A DNA stretch of 54,508 bases from assembly GCA_904396495.1 (NCBI GenBank), contig CAJFOJ010000047.1, forward strand, positions 1 to 54,508, read 5' to 3'. Position numbers and translations under genes: made by a program. The DNA comes from an uncultured Oscillospiraceae bacterium. Its GTDB lineage: Bacteria; Bacillota; Clostridia; Oscillospirales; Ruminococcaceae. The stretch's first letter is position 1. Each line of letters begins with the position of its first letter. Below, in pieces: positions 46,540 through 54,508 of the stretch. The notes under the pieces are model-generated. The model was not told the DNA's origin. It did not search any database and saw only the letters and a program-made list of their open reading frames with translations.

Positions 46540-46568
46540 TTGCATATCCTGCGGAAAAATGGTATAAT
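46540..46568 (+). promoter_or_regulatory. Promoter of the sugar transferase gene
   Basis: TTGCAT (46540-46545), 17 bases, perfect TATAAT (46563-46568), with a TGG just before the -10 (extended -10 type). The translation start is about 209 bases further on. Confidence 0.6.
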
Positions 46569-46574
46569 GTCCAC

Positions 46575-46783
46575 AATTGACGTAATTCATCAGCGTTCGT
46601 CATAGTGGTAAAACTCGATAAAGATAATAATTGCCGCCATTGTTGAGTCCGGTTGATACCGTCGTGAATCCGGATGGACTGTGGGACTGGTGCCATTTGC
46701 GCAAACGGCCAGTTGAGTTTTATCAGATGTTCCGATACAGAATGTTCATTGAGGAGCTTCTGAAAACAAGGGGGACTAATTTC
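46575..46783 (+). ncRNA. Structured untranslated leader of the sugar transferase gene
   Basis: About 209 bases of leader. Visible pairings: TAAAACTC (about 46610) with GAGTTTTA (about 46713) closing the whole element; AGTCC with GGACT; CGGT-TGAT-ACCG as a small hairpin; and ACTGG/CCAGT enclosing CCATTTG/CAAACGG. It does not match the c-di-GMP, THF, SAM or ydaO riboswitch cores I know. A short open frame runs through it without a ribosome site. A cis-regulatory RNA is possible but unproven. Confidence 0.35.
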
Positions 46784-48190
46784 ATGGTAAAGCATTTTGT
46801 CAAAAAGCTGGAGCGCACTTTTTTGCTGGGGTTTAAGGCGTTGCTGTTCGTTGTGCTGTTTGTCATATTTTTCGGGTTGTTCGGCCTTGTGGAGCCGGAG
46901 TTGTTCCGGTTTTCCCGAACAGCCGGTATCTCCATGTCCACCTTTGTTATCGCAGGGCTCTGCCTGATTAAAATTTACGGCGGGTTTGCCATTGGCATCA
47001 AAAAAACCAAAGAAATCGTTTACTCTATCTTTCTCGCCACCTTTATCACCGATCTTATCTCCTATTTTGAACTGAGTATCATGCGCATAAACTTCCCCAA
47101 CCAGAACTTTTGGCATGACTTATTTGCGCTTATTGGTATTGTGATTCTGCAGATTATCATGATAAACATCTTTGCCTCTTTAGGTAATTACTGGTACTTT
47201 GAAATCAATCCGCCCTCTAAGGCATTGGTGGTCTACGGCGACAAGGAAGGACTTGTGAATTTCGTCGCAAAAATCAACAAATATAAAAAGCAGTACGAAA
47301 TTACTTCTTTGGTCAGCGTACAAGATGAGACATTGGAACAGATGATCCTTGAAAACCAGATGGTCTTTTTATATTCCATTGCTGACGTGGACAAGAGACG
47401 TCTGTTAGAATTTTGCTACCAACACGACAAAGTGACCTTTATCACCCCAGACCTGGCCGACATCATCACCAAACACTCCATTCACACCCTGGTGGACGAC
47501 GTGACGGTGCTGGAATCCCGCGTTACCGGCCTGACTTTTGAGCAGAGCGTGGTTAAACGCGCCTGTGACATCCTAATATCTGGCATCGGCCTCATTGTCG
47601 CGAGCCCTATTATGCTGTTGGAGGCGTTGGCCATTAAGCTGGAAGACGGCGGTCCGGTGTTTTTCAAACAGCCCCGTGTCACCAAAGGCGGGAAGGCTTT
47701 TAATGTGCTAAAATTCCGTACTATGATCGTGGATGCGGACAAAAATAAGAAGCGTCTGGCTTCGGAGGGCGACGATCGCATCACCAAAGTGGGAAAGGTG
47801 CTTCGTAAGCTCCGTATCGACGAGCTGCCTCAGTTTTTGAACATTCTCAAAGGGGAAATGAGTATTGTGGGACCTCGACCGGAGCAGGTGGAAATCACCG
47901 AGAAGTATGTGGAAATTTTGCCGGAGTTCAAATACAGGCTCAAGGTCAAAGCTGGCCTTACCGGTTTGGCGCAGATTTTGGGAAAATACAACACCACCCC
48001 CAAGGACAAGCTGATATTGGATTTAATGTACATCGAGCAGTACAGCATCTGGGTGGATTTGAAGCTCATGCTGCAAACGGCGAAGGTGTTGTTTAAATCG
48101 GACAGCACCGAAGGTGTGCAGGGGGAATTTCCCATTGAACTGGTCAAGCACTCTGAGGATTTTGAGGGACGAGAGGAGCCGGAGGGATAG
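46784..48190 (+). CDS. Polyprenyl-phosphate sugar-1-phosphate transferase (EPS type)
   Basis: 468 residues from ATG 46784, chosen for AGGGGG ten bases upstream; the frame is open to 46631 without a site. About four N-terminal membrane helices (residues 12-140), a central soluble domain, then the bacterial sugar transferase domain: KRACDILISGIGLIVASP, GGPVFFKQPR, LKFRTM, KLRIDELPQFLNILKGEMS, VGPRPE, KAGLTGLAQI. Transfers a sugar phosphate from a nucleotide sugar to undecaprenyl phosphate, starting a polysaccharide repeat unit. Only one other glycosyltransferase is nearby, so the rest of the pathway is elsewhere. Confidence 0.93.
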   Translation: MVKHFVKKLERTFLLGFKALLFVVLFVIFFGLFGLVEPELFRFSRTAGISMSTFVIAGLCLIKIYGGFAIGIKKTKEIVYSIFLATFITDLISYFELSIMRINFPNQNFWHDLFALIGIVILQIIMINIFASLGNYWYFEINPPSKALVVYGDKEGLVNFVAKINKYKKQYEITSLVSVQDETLEQMILENQMVFLYSIADVDKRRLLEFCYQHDKVTFITPDLADIITKHSIHTLVDDVTVLESRVTGLTFEQSVVKRACDILISGIGLIVASPIMLLEALAIKLEDGGPVFFKQPRVTKGGKAFNVLKFRTMIVDADKNKKRLASEGDDRITKVGKVLRKLRIDELPQFLNILKGEMSIVGPRPEQVEITEKYVEILPEFKYRLKVKAGLTGLAQILGKYNTTPKDKLILDLMYIEQYSIWVDLKLMLQTAKVLFKSDSTEGVQGEFPIELVKHSEDFEGREEPEG

Positions 48191-48223
48191 CATCCTGTTT
48201 TAGAAAAACTTGGGAGGTGCGGT

Positions 48224-49153
48224 ATGCTGAATTTTTACAAGACGATGGAGAACAAACTGGTTCAGCTGCCCAAAGAGGAGGAGGGTTGCTGGGTCCGTGT
48301 GACCCGGCCCACCCAGAAGGAAATTGACTATTTAGTGGATCGTTTGGGACTGGACAGCGGCTTTGTTAGCGCTTCTTTGGACGAAGAAGAGGCTTCGCGT
48401 ATGGAAAAAGAGGACGATCAAACCTTTGTCGTCGTCGACGTACCCTACCGGGTGGAAGACGAGGAAACCACCATCACCTACATCACCATCCCCCTGGGTA
48501 TTATCATTACACCGCAGTATTTTGTCACCATCAGCTCGTCGGAGACCGCTGTCATCGACGAATTTGTCGATGGCACCGTCCGCAATGTGGAAACCAGATT
48601 TCGCACCCGCTTTCTGCTGATTATCCTGCTGCGGATTGCCCAGCGCTTTTTGCTGTACCTCAAACAAATTGAGCGCTTATCCTCCAGGATGGAGAGCCAG
48701 TTCACCAATTCGACAAAGAATGAGGCGCTGATCCAGCTTTTGGGACTGGAAAAATCTCTCGTTTACTTTTCTACTTCGCTGAGGGCCAACGAAACCACCC
48801 TCAAGAAGCTGTCCCGTGGACGGACCTTGACCTTGTATGAGGAAGATGAGGATCTATTGCAGGACACCCTCATCGAATTTAATCAGGCCATTGAGATGTC
48901 AGGAATTTACTCCAACATTTTGTCCGGTACCATGGATGCCGTAGCCTCTATTATTAATAACAACTTGAACGCCGTTATGAAGGTGCTTACATCGGTTACC
49001 ATCTTGATGACCATCCCCACCATGGTGTTCAGCTATTACGGCATGAATGTTTCCGGGCTGCAAATCCCGGTGTGGTGGTTCCCCACGTTGGTTTCAGCCG
49101 TGGTGGCACTGGTGGCATTTCTTATCCTCATCAAATTTAAGATGTTTAAATAA
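48224..49153 (+). CDS. corA: CorA family divalent cation transporter
   Basis: 309 residues, two C-terminal membrane helices (about residues 250-270 and 282-303) with the GMN signature in SYYGMNVSG between them. The N-terminal cytoplasmic domain is alpha/beta with the long stalk helix (residues 140-245). Transports Mg2+ or other divalent ions such as Co2+ or Ni2+. The periplasmic loop after GMN lacks the acidic MPE of classical CorA, so selectivity is uncertain. GGGAGGTG precedes ATG 48224; 33 bases after the sugar transferase. Confidence 0.92.
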   Translation: MLNFYKTMENKLVQLPKEEEGCWVRVTRPTQKEIDYLVDRLGLDSGFVSASLDEEEASRMEKEDDQTFVVVDVPYRVEDEETTITYITIPLGIIITPQYFVTISSSETAVIDEFVDGTVRNVETRFRTRFLLIILLRIAQRFLLYLKQIERLSSRMESQFTNSTKNEALIQLLGLEKSLVYFSTSLRANETTLKKLSRGRTLTLYEEDEDLLQDTLIEFNQAIEMSGIYSNILSGTMDAVASIINNNLNAVMKVLTSVTILMTIPTMVFSYYGMNVSGLQIPVWWFPTLVSAVVALVAFLILIKFKMFK

Positions 49154-49158
49154 TTTAC

Positions 49159-49178
49159 AGCGGGTAGAAATACCCGCT
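49159..49178 (+). terminator. Terminator after corA
   Basis: 8-bp perfect stem AGCGGGTA/TACCCGCT with a GAAA tetraloop and TATTTTCG tail. Confidence 0.8.
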
Positions 49179-49217
49179 TATTTTCGTTTATTCTACATAT
49201 TGTTATAGGAGCTGCAT

Positions 49218-50567
49218 ATGCATTTTACTAAAGAAGTTTCCCCAATTTATCATTTTCTCAAGGAGTATGCCGCAAAATTCGGCGGCAGGCTTCACATGCC
49301 CGGTCACAAGGGCTTAGCGGATTTTTATCCGGAGCCTTACCGGTCGATTCTGCCCTATGATATCACAGAGATACAGGGCGCCGACGCATTGTACGAAGCG
49401 GAAGGGATTATCGGCCAGTCGGAGGAGGTTGCGGCACGGTGTTATGGTGTAAAGGTGACCTGTTTTTCAGCGGGGGGGTCCACTCTGTCCATCCAGGCGA
49501 TGGTAGCAATGGCTTCCGGCATCACCAAAAGGATCCTAGCCGTCCGTAACAGTCACATCGCCTTTGTCAATGCCTGCGCTCTCACCGGTGTGGAACCGGT
49601 ATGGCTATTCCCGCCTTATGATCGGGAGACGGGATTGTGCCTGCCAGCCACGGCCGGAGAAATATCGGCCGCTTTAGATCAAAATCCCGACATCAAAGCG
49701 GTATATCTCACCAGCCCCGACTACTATGGTGTGACCTGTGACATACAGAAAATCGCCGAGGCAGTCCACTGCCACGGAGCGATTTTACTCGTCGATAACG
49801 CCCATGGCGCCCATCTTCGCTTTGGGAAAACGGATACCCATCCCATGACCCTGGGGGCGGACATCTGCTGCGACAGTTCTCATAAGACCCTGCCGGTGTT
49901 GACGGGAGGAGGGTATCTCCACTCCAATCTGGACATTCCGAAAGAGGATTTGAAAGCGAAAATGGCGCTGTTTGGCTCAACAAGCCCGTCTTATCTGATT
50001 TTAGCTTCCTTAGACCTCTGCAACCAGTATTTGGTTGAGCGGGCAACGGAGGATTTTTCTGCTCTGGCTGCCCTTGTCCATGAGACAGAAATCCTTTTGA
50101 GAAACCGTGGCGTCACTTTGCTGAAGCGGAAAACCGATGTGTCGAAGATCACCATTGACTGCCATGGCTTCGGCTACCAGGACGTTTCAGTGGCTGCGGC
50201 GCTGCGGGCAAACGGCGTGGAGCCAGAGTATGTGGGGGGAGGGAAGATCGTGCTGATGCCGTCTCCCTTCAATGGGAAAAATGATTTTTCGCGCGTCCTG
50301 TCCGCTTTCGATTCTCTTTTGCCCCTGCCCCCTATCCCGTATCCCGATTGCGCTTTTGCGCCCAGGCGGGTTATGGGCATCCGGGAAGCTATTTTTGCCC
50401 CGTCAGAGCAAGTAGCGGTGGAGTCTTCCGTAGGCCGTATCGCGGCGGAAAGCAAGGTGACCTGCCCCCCCGCCATCCCCATTGTGACGGCGGGGGAATT
50501 CATCAGGGAGACGGAAAAAAATCTTCTCAAAAACAGTGGAATTTTATCGGTGAAAGTGGTAAAATAA
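49218..50567 (+). CDS. Orn/Lys/Arg decarboxylase-family PLP enzyme (YaaO-like)
   Basis: 449 residues with TAGGAGC before ATG 49218. N-terminal RLHMPGHKG and DITEIQGADALYEAEG, FSAGGSTLSIQAM, LVDNAHGAHLRF, and the PLP lysine in CDSSHKTLPVLTGGGYLH (Lys223). Fold type I decarboxylase of the small, Firmicute form lacking the wing domain. Decarboxylates a basic amino acid (arginine, lysine or ornithine). In Bacillus the related yaaO stands just before tmk-darA-holB-ricT; here tmk is absent between it and darA. Confidence 0.9.
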   Translation: MHFTKEVSPIYHFLKEYAAKFGGRLHMPGHKGLADFYPEPYRSILPYDITEIQGADALYEAEGIIGQSEEVAARCYGVKVTCFSAGGSTLSIQAMVAMASGITKRILAVRNSHIAFVNACALTGVEPVWLFPPYDRETGLCLPATAGEISAALDQNPDIKAVYLTSPDYYGVTCDIQKIAEAVHCHGAILLVDNAHGAHLRFGKTDTHPMTLGADICCDSSHKTLPVLTGGGYLHSNLDIPKEDLKAKMALFGSTSPSYLILASLDLCNQYLVERATEDFSALAALVHETEILLRNRGVTLLKRKTDVSKITIDCHGFGYQDVSVAAALRANGVEPEYVGGGKIVLMPSPFNGKNDFSRVLSAFDSLLPLPPIPYPDCAFAPRRVMGIREAIFAPSEQVAVESSVGRIAAESKVTCPPAIPIVTAGEFIRETEKNLLKNSGILSVKVVK

Positions 50568-50651
50568 GGTCAGGAAAACAAGATTTTATGCAACAGTGGC
50601 ACGGACTGTAGAGATTACCCGTGCGTTGAAAATACAAAAGGAGGCATCTAT

Positions 50652-50978
50652 ATGAAACTCATTTACGCAATCGTCAGCAGTGACGACAGTTCCGCCGTTT
50701 CCGCAGCGTTGACCCAGAACGGCTTTTTTGCCACCAAACTGGCGTCTACCGGCGGCTTTTTGAAAGCGGGAAACACCACCTTTCTCATCTGTACGGAGCC
50801 GGAAAATGTAGATCGTGCCATCAGTATTATTGCCGAGCATTCTAAGAAACGCAAACAGATGGTTTCCTCCACTGCGGGCTACGGCGGGATGGGCGGATAC
50901 ACCCCTTTTCCGGTTGAAGTGACCGTCGGCGGTGCCACCATCATCGTTACCGACGTGGAACGTTTTGAAAAAATCTGA
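50652..50978 (+). CDS. darA: Cyclic-di-AMP receptor DarA/PstA (YaaQ)
   Basis: 108 residues, PII-like trimer family. Binds c-di-AMP; downstream partners vary. KLIYAIVSSDDSSAV at the start, KLASTGGFLKAGNTTFLI with the nucleotide-binding T-loop entry, and the C-terminal ATIIVTDVERFEKI are typical. AAAAGGAGG precedes the ATG. The stop overlaps the holB start by one base. Length is normal. Confidence 0.95.
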   Translation: MKLIYAIVSSDDSSAVSAALTQNGFFATKLASTGGFLKAGNTTFLICTEPENVDRAISIIAEHSKKRKQMVSSTAGYGGMGGYTPFPVEVTVGGATIIVTDVERFEKI

Positions 50979-51949
50979 TGGAATTTAACCGGATCATCGG
51001 CAATGGGAACGCCGTCCGAACATTGCAAAACGCTGCAAACGGCGGCCCTTTGAACCATGCCTATCTGCTTCACGGCACAAAGGGAACAGGAAAAAAGACA
51101 CTCGCCCGGATTTTTGCCCAGGCTATTCTCTGCCGTGGGGAGAGCTGTCCCTGTGGAAGCTGTTCTGCCTGCTTTAAGGTGGAAAAAGGAATTCACCCCG
51201 ACCTATTGGTGGTACGGCAGGCGGATGGCAAGGCCAATATTTTGGTAGAGCAGGTGCGCTCTCTCCGAGAACAAGTCTACATTCGCCCTAATGAAGCAGA
51301 GCATAAGGTCGTTATCATCGAAGAAAGCGAGTCCATGAACCTGCCGGCGGCCAATGCCCTTTTAAAGGTGTTGGAGGAGCCGCCCAGTTATGTGGTGTTT
51401 ATTTTGACTGCCAACAACATTGACGGCTTGCCGGAGACCATTGCTTCCCGTTGCCTCTGCCTTGAGATGCAGGAGGTTTCCCCTCAAGAGGCGGAAAAAT
51501 GGCTGCTTTCCCATTACCCAGATGGGGATGCCGAGATGTTGGAGAAAGCCCTTTGCTACGGAAATGGCAATTTGGGAAGGTCAGTGGCCTACATGGAAGA
51601 GGAATCCTGCCGGGAAGGTTTTGAACGGGCTCTGTTGGTGGCGAGAAGCCTTACTACGGAACGGGAATACGATATTTTGGAAGCCTTAAGTCCCTTTGAC
51701 GGCGATAAAGACGGCTTTTTGCGGCTGCTCACCGATTTGGACGCAGTGATAGCTCAGGTGGCTATCTCTAGCACAGGCGGCGCCAATCTGCGGGAAGCGA
51801 CAGCGCTGGCACAGAAAATCAGGCCAATGCAGGCGGTACATATCCATGAATTGGTGGATGAAATCCGCCTAAAAATACTGTATAATGGAAATTGCGGCCT
51901 TATGCAAAATCTGTTTTGTGCAAGGCTGAAAACGATAATGGAACGATAA
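50978..51949 (+). CDS. holB: DNA polymerase III delta-prime subunit
   Basis: 323 residues. Clamp-loader subunit that works with DnaX and HolA to load the sliding clamp. AAA+ domain with HGTKGTGKKTLAR (Walker A form), a zinc module CRGESCPCGSCSAC, HPDLLVV, VVIIEESESMNLPAANALLK and LPETIASRC. Walker B has EES where ATPase members have DExx. Its ATG overlaps the darA stop. Confidence 0.95.
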   Translation: MEFNRIIGNGNAVRTLQNAANGGPLNHAYLLHGTKGTGKKTLARIFAQAILCRGESCPCGSCSACFKVEKGIHPDLLVVRQADGKANILVEQVRSLREQVYIRPNEAEHKVVIIEESESMNLPAANALLKVLEEPPSYVVFILTANNIDGLPETIASRCLCLEMQEVSPQEAEKWLLSHYPDGDAEMLEKALCYGNGNLGRSVAYMEEESCREGFERALLVARSLTTEREYDILEALSPFDGDKDGFLRLLTDLDAVIAQVAISSTGGANLREATALAQKIRPMQAVHIHELVDEIRLKILYNGNCGLMQNLFCARLKTIMER

Positions 51950-51990
51950 ATATCAAGGCTTTTTATAAAGCCGGAAAGGCAAATATACCT

Positions 51991-52860
51991 ATGACCGAAA
52001 TTATTGGCGTTCGTTTTAAAAACGCCGGAAAGACTTATTATTTTTCCCCAAAAGGGCAAAAGATCACTCGGGAGGATAAGGTGATCGTGGAAACTGCCCG
52101 CGGTGTGGAGTGCGGAGATGTGGTCATCCCCAATCGGCAGGTCGAGGATGGTAAAATCATTGCGCCTTTAAAACCCGTGATCCGCATCGCCACTGAAAAG
52201 GATTTGGCCCAGTTGGAGACGAATCGCCAAAAGGAGCGAGAGGCTTTTAAAATCTGCCAAGAAAAGATTGGAAAGCACAAACTGGAGATGAACTTGGTGG
52301 ATGTGGAGTACACTTTTGACGGAAACAAAATCCTCTTTTATTTCACTGCCGATGGAAGGATCGACTTCCGGGAACTGGTGAAAGACTTGGCTGGCGTTTT
52401 CCGTACCCGTATTGAACTGCGCCAGATCGGTGTCCGAGATGAGTCCAAGATGCTGGGGGGATTGGGGGTCTGTGGAAGACCGTTTTGTTGTAATACCTTT
52501 TTAGGCGATTTCCAGCCGGTGTCCATCAAAATGGCCAAGGAGCAGAACTTATCCCTCAACCCAACTAAAATTTCCGGCACTTGTGGAAGGCTTATGTGCT
52601 GCCTCAAATACGAGCAGGACGCATACGAATCTCTGCTCAAAATCACTCCCAAAAATGGTGCGCTGGTTCAGACCGATGAGGGCCTCGGTACGGTGGTAGA
52701 GGTAAATCTTTTAACTGGTGTGCTGACGGTGTCCTTACATGACCGCCCCGATGCGGTTCCCAAGATCTGTAAGCGGAATGAAGTAAAGCTTATTAAGGAC
52801 TCGTCCATACGGGTCAATAAATCCGAACTGAAAGAGTTGGGAAATCTGGAAAAAGAATAA
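51991..52860 (+). CDS. ricT: PSP1-domain protein RicT (YaaT)
   Basis: 289 residues from ATG 51991, after AAAGG; the frame is open to 51892 but that would overlap holB. C-terminal PSP1 domain with the conserved cysteines GVCGRPFCCNTFL and GTCGRLMCCLKYE (about residues 165-210). RicT joins RicA and RicF in an Fe-S cluster complex that in Bacillus affects RNase Y, sporulation, competence and biofilm. Conserved position after holB. Confidence 0.94.
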   Translation: MTEIIGVRFKNAGKTYYFSPKGQKITREDKVIVETARGVECGDVVIPNRQVEDGKIIAPLKPVIRIATEKDLAQLETNRQKEREAFKICQEKIGKHKLEMNLVDVEYTFDGNKILFYFTADGRIDFRELVKDLAGVFRTRIELRQIGVRDESKMLGGLGVCGRPFCCNTFLGDFQPVSIKMAKEQNLSLNPTKISGTCGRLMCCLKYEQDAYESLLKITPKNGALVQTDEGLGTVVEVNLLTGVLTVSLHDRPDAVPKICKRNEVKLIKDSSIRVNKSELKELGNLEKE

Positions 52861-52870
52861 CCTCTTCATC

Positions 52871-52890
52871 GTAAATTTTCAGAAATTTAC
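52871..52890. promoter_or_regulatory. Inverted repeat upstream of the ferredoxin promoter
   Basis: GTAAATTT-TCAG-AAATTTAC, an 8-bp perfect stem that ends immediately before the -35 box. Candidate operator; regulator unknown. Confidence 0.35.
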
Positions 52891-52918
52891 TTGCATTTTG
52901 ATAAAAATGTGATAGAAT
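52891..52918 (+). promoter_or_regulatory. Promoter of the ferredoxin gene
   Basis: TTGCAT (52891-52896), 16 bases, TAGAAT (52913-52918), 32 bases before the ATG. Confidence 0.55.
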
Positions 52919-52950
52919 AAGTACAGTTAAATGAAGGAGGTGTAATCCCC

Positions 52951-53124
52951 ATGGCATATCAAATTAACGACGAATGCATCTCATGCGGTGCTTGCGAGGC
53001 AGAGTGCCCAGTTTCCTGCATTTCCGCGGGCGATGACAAATACGTGATCGATGCGGAAAAGTGCATCGAATGCGGCGCATGCGCAGGCGTTTGCCCTGTT
53101 GGCGCTCCCAATCCTGCTGAATAA
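52951..53124 (+). CDS. 2[4Fe-4S] ferredoxin
   Basis: 57 residues, the classical clostridial size. Two complete cluster motifs: CISCGACEAECP and CIECGACAGVCPVG. Low-potential electron carrier for hydrogenases, pyruvate:ferredoxin oxidoreductase and similar enzymes of anaerobes. AAGGAGGTG lies about 12 bases before the ATG. Own promoter and terminator, so it is a single-gene unit. Confidence 0.97.
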   Translation: MAYQINDECISCGACEAECPVSCISAGDDKYVIDAEKCIECGACAGVCPVGAPNPAE

Positions 53125-53139
53125 TTGTCGATTGGATAA

Positions 53140-53174
53140 AAATCCGCCGTCCGGTTTCCCGGATTGGCGGATTT
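53140..53174 (+). terminator. Terminator of the ferredoxin gene
   Basis: 9-bp stem AAATCCGCC/GGCGGATTT (53140-53148 with 53166-53174), with an inner GTCCGG/CCGGAT pairing and a CTCTTTATT tail. Confidence 0.85.
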
Positions 53175-53291
53175 CTCTTTATTCACTCGTTTTATTCTTT
53201 GCCAGAGGTTATTTTGGCAAAAGAGGAACCTGGTACACTATATATTCTGGGAATATCCCGCCAGGACCTATATGGAAAGGGAGAATGCTAG

Positions 53292-53975
53292 ATGAAAAAG
53301 AATATTCATATGTTGTTATGGGGAATTGTCCTTCTGATTTTTGGAGGTACCTTTTTAATCGGCAGCCTAATGGGAAAAAACGTGTCCTTTTTCTTTGATG
53401 GATGGTGGACGGTGTTTTTGATTGTCCCCGCTATTGCCAGCATGGTGCAAAACCGAGTAGACATCGGAAATACCATTATTCTGTTACTGGGAGTAATACT
53501 CCTAGCCCGAGCCCAAGGGTGGATACCAGCTATCAGTTGGACACTGGTGATCGCCATTGCGCTTGTGGCGTTGGGAATTTATTTTGTCATCCGTGCATTG
53601 GCGGACGGGCGCAGCTCCCGTTCTCACTCCTGGACGCAGGATGCGGAATCCAATCCTTCCCATACGGCGGTGCTGTCTAGTCGGAGAATCAAAAGTTCTC
53701 CTGTTCGCCTCTCTGGAGCGACTTGCACGGCTGCGCTGGGCGGGATCATCGTTGACCTGTCTGACTGCCGGGTGGAGGAGGATATCACTGTTTTCTGCAA
53801 TGCCATTTTGGGGAGCGTTCAGGTGATCGCCCCGAAAAACGTAAAAGTAGCCTATCGGAATTTGCCTATTTTGGGTAATGTATCTGGAAAAACGACAGGG
53901 AACTCTTTGGAGAATAACATCCCCACTGTAACTTTTGACTGCACTGCTGTATTGGGGGCTGTGACAGTATCATAA
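53292..53975 (+). CDS. LiaF-like membrane protein
   Basis: 227 residues. Four predicted N-terminal helices (about residues 5-27, 37-54, 58-75 and 80-105), a short linker rich in Ser/Arg, and a C-terminal beta-helical domain (LGGIIVDLSDC, FCNAILGSVQVIAP, LPILGNVSG) typical of LiaF and related cell-envelope stress proteins. AAAGGGAG precedes the ATG. No LiaRS-like two-component genes are adjacent, so the signalling role is open. Confidence 0.82.
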   Translation: MKKNIHMLLWGIVLLIFGGTFLIGSLMGKNVSFFFDGWWTVFLIVPAIASMVQNRVDIGNTIILLLGVILLARAQGWIPAISWTLVIAIALVALGIYFVIRALADGRSSRSHSWTQDAESNPSHTAVLSSRRIKSSPVRLSGATCTAALGGIIVDLSDCRVEEDITVFCNAILGSVQVIAPKNVKVAYRNLPILGNVSGKTTGNSLENNIPTVTFDCTAVLGAVTVS

Positions 53976-54030
53976 AGTATAAAAGCCTCTGAAATTATTT
54001 ACCGAACCACTGGTAAAAGAAATTTCGTAA

Positions 54031-54505
54031 GACAAAAAGAGTAGGCAATCAATACAATATTTGGGTCGTTTTTTGTCTAAAATCAGAATTTCTATCGATT
54101 CAGCCCTTATCACGAAATGACTTAAATTCTGGCAAAAGGAGCACAAAGAAAATTTTTCAGAGTTGAGTCTTTATGGGTTACGCCACCCTGGGATTACATC
54201 TTTTGTAGCCAAAAGCAACGGCGATTACAAATCAGTTCAGGGAATTACAGGCCATTCAAACAATGGAAATGATCGAACATTACACCCACGGACAAGACAG
54301 TGCCCGGAAACGGCTTGTAGATAGGTTTGAGGAGAGTTTTTTCAAAAATCATAATACCTTTCAAAAAAATACGAATCCTCTTTTAGCGGCATTAGTTGCA
54401 AGAGCAAAAGAGGGTGTTACAACCCGCACCCTCTTACTGGAGTTATCAAATGATAACCCCGATATGCAAAAAGCACTTCTTACCGCCATTCTTAACGGAA
54501 GTTAA
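54031..54505 (+). pseudogene. Broken tyrosine recombinase/integrase, C-terminal part
   Basis: The catalytic half of a tyrosine recombinase can be read across two frames. The first frame has a TGA at 54118-54120, then SLYGLRHPGITSFVAKS (active-site Arg of the RHxxT box) and VQGITGHS (the GHS box). After a frameshift near 54250 the second frame continues TMEMIEHYTHG, with the nucleophile Tyr, and about 70 further residues to the TAA at 54503-54505. A stop and a frameshift make it inactive. Upstream, from 53976 to 54030, nothing was seen. It suggests an old integrative element at this end. Confidence 0.75.
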
Positions 54506-54508
54506 CTC

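Noticed and set aside
46575-46783. c-di-GMP, THF or ydaO-type riboswitch in the leader
   Set aside because: None of the conserved core elements of these classes could be found; only general structure is reported.

Overview
The window reads as chromosomal DNA of an anaerobic, spore-forming (or recently spore-forming) low-to-mid GC Firmicute, most probably a Clostridia member of the Oscillospiraceae/Ruminococcaceae type. Support: spoIIR, AddAB rather than RecBCD, a GlgC/GlgD pair, the darA-holB-ricT block, rubredoxin plus flavodiiron protein, AGGAGG-type ribosome sites and several TTG/GTG starts. The family-level assignment is inference. No rRNA, tRNA, CRISPR array or intact insertion sequence was seen.

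Layout. (1) 1-716: a hairpin and the N-terminal part of a clostridial ABC transporter protein that stops before its membrane and ATPase domains. (2) 884-9640, minus strand: a complete glycogen operon transcribed glgB-glgC-glgD-glgA-glgP, with a divergent GH13 alpha-glucanase at 9901-11748 and good sigma-A type promoters for both in the shared spacer. (3) 11808-12400: decayed sequence, including a RadC/JAB-like remnant. (4) 12501-22775: a sugar or sugar-acid uptake and catabolism island: cupin and SDR on the minus strand; divergently a lipoprotein-type binding protein, two permeases (no ATPase), an SDR, an HpcH/HpaI aldolase, an SMP-30 lactonase and a Gfo/Idh/MocA oxidoreductase; then a minus-strand DeoR regulator and a divergent TIM-barrel isomerase/epimerase. 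(5) 23144-28006: uvrB-uvrA. (6) 28024-29587: rubredoxin and flavodiiron protein behind a PerR-like palindrome. (7) 29631-34394: PHP-domain protein and an NSS-family sodium symporter on minus, divergent from an Lrp regulator and an aminotransferase. (8) 34456-37884: DUF362/ferredoxin protein, HAD hydrolase, ispE, spoIIR. (9) 38023-45000: addB-addA. (10) 45123-49153: a GT4 glycosyltransferase, a polyprenyl-phosphate sugar transferase with a long structured leader, and a CorA-type transporter. (11) 49218-52860: Orn/Lys/Arg-decarboxylase-like protein, darA, holB, ricT. (12) 52951-53975: 2[4Fe-4S] ferredoxin and a LiaF-like membrane protein. (13) 54031-54505: a broken tyrosine integrase.

Most of the window is well-known core metabolism and repair. 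The part most likely to hold undescribed biology is the island at 12.5-22.8 kb: it has dehydrogenases, a lactonase and an aldolase but no recognisable sugar-acid dehydratase, so either the TIM-barrel protein or the Gfo/Idh protein does something non-standard, or the pathway is not the classical oxidative one. Secondary points are the PerR-like site over the oxygen-detoxification operon, the NSS transporter with a displaced gating arginine, the repeat-bearing basic tail on GlgB, and the structured leader at 46.57-46.78 kb.
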